A stretch of 10,596 nt of DNA from CAMPJM01 sp964440915 (GTDB lineage Bacteria; Bacteroidota; Bacteroidia; Cytophagales; Cyclobacteriaceae). Each line of letters begins with the position of its first letter. The stretch's first letter is position 1. The translations under genes were made by a program, and so were the position numbers. A model generated the notes under the pieces. The model searched no databases, was not told where the DNA came from, and saw only the letters and a list, made by a program, of their open reading frames with translations. The stretch lies in NCBI GenBank assembly GCA_964440915.1, contig CAYTTV010000085.1, positions 1-10,596 on the forward strand. Reading direction: 5' to 3'. Shown here piece by piece: positions 6,873 to 10,596 of the stretch.

Positions 6873-7039
6873 TATAAAACGCTCAACCAGCGGTGAATGA
6901 AAATGATCTTTTAAGATTATAAAGGTCTTTTAATCAATTTCGACTGCAAATTATTAAAAGAGGGAATACATAGGATGGTGAATAAATAATAATATTGCCT
7001 TGCATAGAATACAGTTACAAATAAATAAAAACGAAACAG

Positions 7040-8113
7040 ATGTCTAAAAAACACATTCTTATTGTTCCGGGAGATGGAATTGGGCAGGAGGTAACTGCCG
7101 TGGGTAAAAAAGTATTGGACGCTATCGCTGCTAAGTTCAACCATGAGTTTACTTATGATGAAGCACTGATAGGCCACGTAGCCATAGAGGCCACCGGCGA
7201 AGCATTGCCTGATGAGTCTTTGCAGAAGATGAAAAACTCCGATGCGGTGCTTTTTGGTGCAGTCGGTCACCCCAAGTACGATAACGACCCATCTGCAAAA
7301 GTACGCCCCGAGCAAGGTTTGTTAAAAATGAGGAAAGAACTTGGCCTATATGCCAACCTTCGTCCTATAAAATTATTCGATGAATTGCTAGGAGCATCAA
7401 GCATCAAGCCGGAAGTGCTTAGAGGAGCCGATATTTTGTTCTTTAGAGAGCTTACCGGCGACATCTATTTTGGTGAGAAAGGTCGCAAAAACAATGGTGA
7501 TACCGCCTACGACATAGCAGAATATAGCAGATATGAAGTAGAGCGTATTGGCCGAAAAGCTTTTGAAGCCGCCAGAACGCGTCGCAAAAAACTTTGCTCT
7601 GTGGACAAAGCAAACGTGATAGAAACCAGCCGTTTGTGGAGAGAGGTGATCCAAAAGCTAGCATTAGAATATCCCGATGTAGAGGTAGAACACCAGTTTG
7701 TAGATGCTACTGCCATGCTACTGATCAAAGATCCGCGCCGTTTTGACGTTGTGGTCACTGCCAACCTTTTTGGAGACATACTCACCGACGAGGCCTCTCA
7801 GATTGCTGGATCTATGGGCATGCTGGCCTCCGCTTCCATAGGGGATGGCACAGGTGTTTATGAGCCCATTCACGGCTCTGCGCATGATATTACCGGCAAG
7901 GGCGTGGCCAATCCATTGGCCTCCGTGCTTTCGGCAGCACTCCTTTTAGACATTTCCTTCGGCATGAAAGAAGAATCAGCATTGGTGATCAGTGCAGTGG
8001 ATAAAGTGTTAAAAGCAGGTTTCCGCACAGGAGATATAGCTGATTCAACTACCCCTTCTGACAAAATCCTAGGCACTCAAGCCATGGGCGAGCAGGTACT
8101 GAAATTTTTATAG
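7040..8113 (+). CDS. leuB: 3-isopropylmalate dehydrogenase
   Basis: A 357-residue NAD-dependent oxidative decarboxylase that turns 3-isopropylmalate into 4-methyl-2-oxopentanoate, which a transaminase then makes into leucine. Visible family marks are the N-terminal IVPGDGIGQEV, then RKELGLYANLRP with Arg98 and Arg108, and RELTGDIYFG with Arg136 and Tyr143. Next come Lys190, Asp222, and NLFGDILTDEAS with the metal-binding Asp246 and Asp250. The NAD adenosine-binding GVYEPIHGSAHDITGKGVANP lies at 272-292. It is full length with all catalytic residues. The ATG at 7040 follows an AT-rich, Shine-Dalgarno-free leader. It lies 272 bp after the synthase, so it may have its own promoter, although none is convincing. 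A terminator hairpin follows. Confidence 0.98.
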   Translation: MSKKHILIVPGDGIGQEVTAVGKKVLDAIAAKFNHEFTYDEALIGHVAIEATGEALPDESLQKMKNSDAVLFGAVGHPKYDNDPSAKVRPEQGLLKMRKELGLYANLRPIKLFDELLGASSIKPEVLRGADILFFRELTGDIYFGEKGRKNNGDTAYDIAEYSRYEVERIGRKAFEAARTRRKKLCSVDKANVIETSRLWREVIQKLALEYPDVEVEHQFVDATAMLLIKDPRRFDVVVTANLFGDILTDEASQIAGSMGMLASASIGDGTGVYEPIHGSAHDITGKGVANPLASVLSAALLLDISFGMKEESALVISAVDKVLKAGFRTGDIADSTTPSDKILGTQAMGEQVLKFL

Positions 8114-8125
8114 ATTGAATGAAAA

Positions 8126-8166
8126 ACTTCCGAAGTAGCCCACAAGGCGCTTCGGAAGTATATTTT
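8126..8166 (+). terminator. Terminator after leuB
   Basis: ACTTCCGAAG (8126-8135) pairs perfectly with CTTCGGAAGT (8150-8159). The stem continues with GCC (8138-8140) and GGC (8146-8148) around a 5-nt loop. TATTTT follows at 8161-8166. It lies 12 bp after the leuB stop and closes the leu cluster. The T-tract is short but the stem is strong. Confidence 0.72.
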
Positions 8167-8180
8167 CCAGAAGATAAAAC

Positions 8181-8250
8181 AATTATAGGAATGTAGCTTC
8201 AGCCCGTTCCCAATGAATACCCTCACCTGACGGCTTTAGCTAGAACGGGG
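8181..8250. repeat. Composite repeat, left flank copy (A), palindromic
   Basis: From ATAGGAATGT (8185) to GGCTTTAGCT (8232-8241), this sequence matches copy B (8454-8513) base for base over most of about 60 bp, with a single-base indel. Shared parts include CCCGTTCCCAAT and ACGGCTTTAGC. Inside, CCCGTTC (8203-8209) pairs with GAACGGG (8243-8249), and AGCTTCAGCC (8195-8204) is a worn form of the palindrome GGCTTTAGCC. REP-like by structure. No ORF is present. Confidence 0.7.
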
Positions 8251-8280
8251 CAATCTAACCAACCATAAATCCATACAATT

Positions 8281-8456
8281 AGGCTAAAGCCTTTCTATCC
8301 TAATGATCGAAGCCCTCAGGATAAATCCAGAGGCTATTTATAGGACGCCCTTCCTGATCACTCTGAAAATGCTCAAAGGCTAATTATAGAAATACCCTTC
8401 CTGATCACTCTGGAAATGCTCAAAGGCTAATTATAGGATTGCCATTCTGATCAATA
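8281..8456. repeat. Degenerate ~47-bp tandem repeat, about four units
   Basis: Units start with AGGCTA at 8281, 8331, 8377 and 8424, so the periods are 50, 46 and 47 bp; the last is partial. TGATC recurs at offsets 23-25 in each. Units at 8331 and 8377 agree almost throughout, including CCCTTCCTGATCACTCTG and AAATGCTCAAAGGCTA. The first unit is much diverged and contains the palindrome AGGCTAAAGCCT (8281-8292), the inverse of the flanking GGCTTTAGCC. Units follow one another directly, with no unique spacers. Confidence 0.75.
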
Positions 8457-8513
8457 GGAATGTGGCTTTAGCCCGTTCCCAATAAATACCCCGCCAAACG
8501 GCTTTAGCCAAAA
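8454..8513. repeat. Composite repeat, right flank copy (B), palindromic
   Basis: Second copy of the ~60-bp repeat, less worn than A. It carries two perfect GGCTTTAGCC palindromes (8464-8473 and 8500-8509). The first sits in a longer fold, GGAA...TTCC around it (8457-8478). Together with copy A it frames the tandem units, so the whole element spans about 8181-8515. The 449 bp from the leuB stop to rtcB hold no credible gene. Confidence 0.7.
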
Positions 8514-8593
8514 GCGTCTCCCAAAAGACCATATCAGCGACCCTAAATCAATCCAATAAACATTGTCTTTAAAATTTCCTTATATTTCAAGCA

Positions 8594-8600
8594 AAGGAGG
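8594..8600 (+). promoter_or_regulatory. Strong Shine-Dalgarno fixing the rtcB start
   Basis: AAGGAGG lies 7 nt before the ATG at 8608, a full-length anti-16S match at ideal spacing. No other gene in the window has one, which fits the general Bacteroidota pattern of weak Shine-Dalgarno use. It decides the start in favour of 8608 over an in-frame TTG at 8563. Confidence 0.75.
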
Positions 8601-8607
8601 AAAAAGA

Positions 8608-10020
8608 ATGGAAATAACAGGCGAATTTTTATTAGCACTAGGCTACCCGCAAGGAAAGGTCATTGGCATAACCAAAGAGGTCATTCAAAAGCATTTTTCA
8701 GATATGGGCTTTCCCAAAATTTCTAAATTATTGATCAATGTATTGAACAACCCGACCCAATATTTGGATGACGAAAGGCTCGCACCAATAGCTTCGGAAC
8801 TACAAAAACCCGTAACAAACCCCGAAGAACTACTTTTAAATGAAAGTCCGGAACAATATAAAATATATGGTGCACAAGGAATAGATGAAGGCGCCATAGT
8901 TCAAATGGATACTGCCATGAAGTTGCCCATAACAGTTGCCGGTGCCTTGATGCCAGATGCTCATCAAGGATACGGGCTGCCCATTGGAGGGGTGCTGGCA
9001 ACTAAGAATGCTGTGATCCCTTATGGAGTTGGTGTAGATATAGGTTGCAGAATGTGCATGTCTATCTACGATATTCCTGTGGATTTTATTGATCAAAATC
9101 TAAAGGAACTAAAGAAAATGCTGATAGATAATACGAAATTCGGCAGAGCCACCTTCAAGCAACCACAAGACCATGAGATCATAGAAGATCCCTTGTTCCG
9201 GGAAATCAATTTGCTGAAGGGTCTGAAGGACAAAGCTTATTCTCAATTAGGTTCTTCGGGTGGTGGCAATCACTTTGTCGAATTTGGGATTACAGAGATA
9301 ATGGACGAAACAAATGAATTTGGGCTTCAGCCAGGTAAGTATTTGGCATTGCTATCTCATTCTGGATCAAGAGGGTTAGGAGCCACCATTGCCAACCATT
9401 ACACAAAATTAGCGATGGCGCTGACCAAACTTCCACGAGAAGCGAAACATCTCGCTTGGCTAGACCTAGCCACCGAAGCGGGTCAGGAATATTGGCTTGC
9501 CATGAACCTTGCAGGGGACTATGCTTCTGCTTGCCACCATCAGATCCATGACCGGATGGCAGCTTCATTAAGAACAACACCCCTTGCCATGGTAGAAAAC
9601 CACCACAACTTTGCCTGGAAGGAAGAAGATGCCCAAGGGAATGAAGTGATTGTTCATAGAAAAGGGGCTACACCAGCTGGAAAGGGTGTACTTGGCATTA
9701 TTCCAGGCTCTATGACAGCTCCTGGGTTCATCATTAGAGGAAAAGGCAATGCTGCTTCGATCAATTCTGCCTCACACGGGGCAGGGAGAGCCATGTCCAG
9801 AACCCAAGCTAAGAAAACGCTTGACCCCAAGCTTGTGGCGCATCACCTAAAGGCAGCCGGCGTGGAGCTGATCGGTTCGGGCTTGGATGAGGCGCCAATG
9901 GCTTACAAGGATATAAACATCGTGATGGAAGCGCAGAAGGATTTAGTAGAAATATTGGGGACTTTCCTCCCAAAGGTGGTAAGGATGTGTGGGGACGAAT
10001 CCTTCAAAGAAGTGGATTAG
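8608..10020 (+). CDS. rtcB: RtcB-family RNA ligase
   Basis: A 470-residue GTP- and Mn-dependent ligase that joins 2',3'-cyclic phosphate or 3'-phosphate RNA ends to 5'-OH ends, in tRNA splicing (archaea and metazoa) or RNA repair (bacteria). All active-site segments are present. MPDAHQGYGLPIGGVLA (115-131) is followed by GVGVDIGCRM with Asp144 and Cys147. Then come GGGNHFVE (His222), SHSGSRG (His251), ENHHNFAW (His333), and INSASHGAGRAMSR, in which His390 is the residue guanylylated in the family, and finally AYKDI near the C-terminus. Length is near that of the ~480-residue archaeal forms. The first ~90 residues are less conserved. The start is fixed by a Shine-Dalgarno. No archease, rtcA, rtcR or prfH lies beside it in this window. 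It is followed by a small membrane-protein gene 85 bp away, and both are flanked by the repeat family. Confidence 0.95.
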   Translation: MEITGEFLLALGYPQGKVIGITKEVIQKHFSDMGFPKISKLLINVLNNPTQYLDDERLAPIASELQKPVTNPEELLLNESPEQYKIYGAQGIDEGAIVQMDTAMKLPITVAGALMPDAHQGYGLPIGGVLATKNAVIPYGVGVDIGCRMCMSIYDIPVDFIDQNLKELKKMLIDNTKFGRATFKQPQDHEIIEDPLFREINLLKGLKDKAYSQLGSSGGGNHFVEFGITEIMDETNEFGLQPGKYLALLSHSGSRGLGATIANHYTKLAMALTKLPREAKHLAWLDLATEAGQEYWLAMNLAGDYASACHHQIHDRMAASLRTTPLAMVENHHNFAWKEEDAQGNEVIVHRKGATPAGKGVLGIIPGSMTAPGFIIRGKGNAASINSASHGAGRAMSRTQAKKTLDPKLVAHHLKAAGVELIGSGLDEAPMAYKDINIVMEAQKDLVEILGTFLPKVVRMCGDESFKEVD

Positions 10021-10105
10021 GGCATTAAATGATTGATTTTGTTAGTCTGTAGAAAACAAAAAGTACTGTAATATGATTTATGAGCTTAAACAAATTAAAT
10101 AAGCC

Positions 10106-10435
10106 ATGAAACATAAAATCTTTTTACTTCTTTTCATCAACATCTTTGCTTTTACTTTTAGCAATCCACTTTTAGCAACCGGCAAGTCGCCCATAGAAGG
10201 TGAGCCAATAAAACTCACCGAGGAACAAATTGCGCACCGGATGAAGGAAATGCGCGAAAGAGTAGAAGAGATCAAGGCCATGGATAGGTCATCACTCCCA
10301 AAAGAGGAAAAGAAGGCTTTGAGAAAAGAGTTGCGAGAGATGAATAAGGAAGCCAAAGCCATGGATCAGCGCGGTGTATACATTTCATTCGGAGCACTCA
10401 TCATCATCATATTATTGTTGATATTGATTCTGTAA
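10106..10435 (+). CDS. Small coiled-coil protein with signal sequence and C-terminal membrane helix
   Basis: A 109-residue protein in three parts. Residues 1-25 form a hydrophobic signal sequence (MKHKIFLLLFINIFAF, then NPLLATG, a plausible cleavage region and no lipobox Cys). Residues about 36-88 are highly charged and helical, likely a coiled coil, with the near-repeat IKAMDR (56-61) and AKAMDQ (83-88). Residues about 91-109 (GVYISFGALI, then Ile/Leu only) form a membrane helix that runs to the last residue. The expected topology is a periplasmic coiled coil anchored by its tail. The ATG at 10106 follows an AT-rich leader. It lies 85 bp after rtcB on the same strand and may or may not be co-transcribed. 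I recall similar small tail-anchored Bacteroidota proteins, all uncharacterised; the function is unknown. Confidence 0.75.
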   Translation: MKHKIFLLLFINIFAFTFSNPLLATGKSPIEGEPIKLTEEQIAHRMKEMRERVEEIKAMDRSSLPKEEKKALRKELREMNKEAKAMDQRGVYISFGALIIIILLLILIL

Positions 10436-10459
10436 TCCCTTCCATAAGTGAATTTTAGT

Positions 10460-10495
10460 AGCGATGATATCCCTCTCAAAAGGGATGCCATCGCT
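10460..10495 (+). terminator. Strong stem-loop after the small membrane-protein gene, probable terminator
   Basis: AGCGATG (10460-10466) pairs with CATCGCT (10489-10495), and inside it ATCCC (10469-10473) pairs with GGGAT (10482-10486) around an 8-nt loop, with one 2-nt mismatch between the stems. It starts 25 bp after the stop. No T-tract follows (TTAGCCACC), so an intrinsic terminator is less sure than a stable 3'-end hairpin. Confidence 0.5.
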
Positions 10496-10542
10496 TAGCC
10501 ACCAATGCTAGCCTACTCAGGCGGGCCTTTAAAATCAAACAG

Positions 10543-10596
10543 TAGGACGCGAAACCTAGAGGCAATTATGCAAGGAAACCAGATCAATAGGGATGG
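10543..10596. repeat. Diverged copy of the ~47-bp repeat family, cut by the window edge
   Basis: Words from the 8281-8513 element recur in the same order. TAGGACGC (10543-10550) matches 8341-8348, AGGCAATTAT (10560-10569) matches the unit start AGGCTAATTAT, and GATCAATAGG (10582-10591) matches 8449-8458 exactly and is followed by a G/A-rich end like copy B. The copy runs off the window. The stretch 10496-10542 before it shows only a weak GCCT/AGGC hairpin (10511-10522). Confidence 0.5.

Noticed and set aside
6990..6997. TAATATTG as an internal leuB promoter
   Set aside because: One mismatch to the -7 consensus and no TTTG-like box 17-23 bp upstream; not enough support.
8281..8456. CRISPR-like array
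   Set aside because: Whole units repeat end to end, with no unique spacers between short constant repeats and no cas genes nearby.
8581..8588. TATATTTC as the rtcB promoter -7 box
   Set aside because: It differs from the consensus at the final G, has no -33 box at proper spacing, and would start transcription at the Shine-Dalgarno.
8563..8607. Longer rtcB start at TTG 8563
   Set aside because: The 15 extra residues cross the Shine-Dalgarno that serves the ATG at 8608 and have no family character.
10037..10061. TTTTGTT/AACAAAA hairpin between rtcB and the small membrane-protein gene as a terminator
   Set aside because: The stem is only seven bp and nearly all A-T, with no following T-tract; it is too weak to claim.

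Overview
The window looks like a chromosomal segment of a Bacteroidota bacterium, probably of the Cytophagales/Flavobacteriia type. The grounds are moderate GC with AT-rich start regions that mostly lack Shine-Dalgarno sequences, several TAnnTTTG-type promoter -7 words, the gene order leuC-leuD-(long leuA-like)-leuB, and small lineage-typical proteins. The genus cannot be fixed from the sequence.

Left part (1-2670). Three genes read leftward: a HEAT-like helical protein, a 71-residue ferredoxin-fold (HMA-like) protein with no CxxC, and a GlxA-type AraC regulator with a DJ-1/PfpI domain. Across a 194-bp divergent intergenic region a VOC (glyoxalase-fold) gene reads rightward and ends at a textbook intrinsic terminator. 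The regulator may control the VOC gene, but that rests only on layout.

Middle part (2950-8170). This is a rightward leucine-biosynthesis cluster. A long 2-isopropylmalate synthase-type enzyme would make isopropylmalate, LeuC and LeuD form the isomerase, and LeuB the dehydrogenase. The gaps are unusually large for one operon (90, 199 and 272 bp). They hold an 8-bp tandem repeat, a perfect 14-bp stem-loop, and two small leucine-containing ORFs. One of these overlaps the GTG start of the synthase by four bases. These gaps are the best place to look for local regulation. A hairpin terminator follows leuB.

Right part (8180-10596). A gene-free stretch of about 450 bp carries a composite repeat: two copies of a ~60-bp palindromic sequence flanking about four degenerate ~47-bp units. 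Next come rtcB (RNA ligase, with all metal ligands and the guanylylated histidine, and a strong Shine-Dalgarno that fixes its start) and a small coiled-coil protein with an N-terminal signal and a C-terminal membrane helix. Beyond a strong stem-loop, a diverged piece of the same repeat family reappears at the window edge, so the rtcB pair is bracketed by it.

Most of the window is ordinary housekeeping DNA. No clear new system is visible; the repeat family and the leu intergenic elements are the parts most worth checking.
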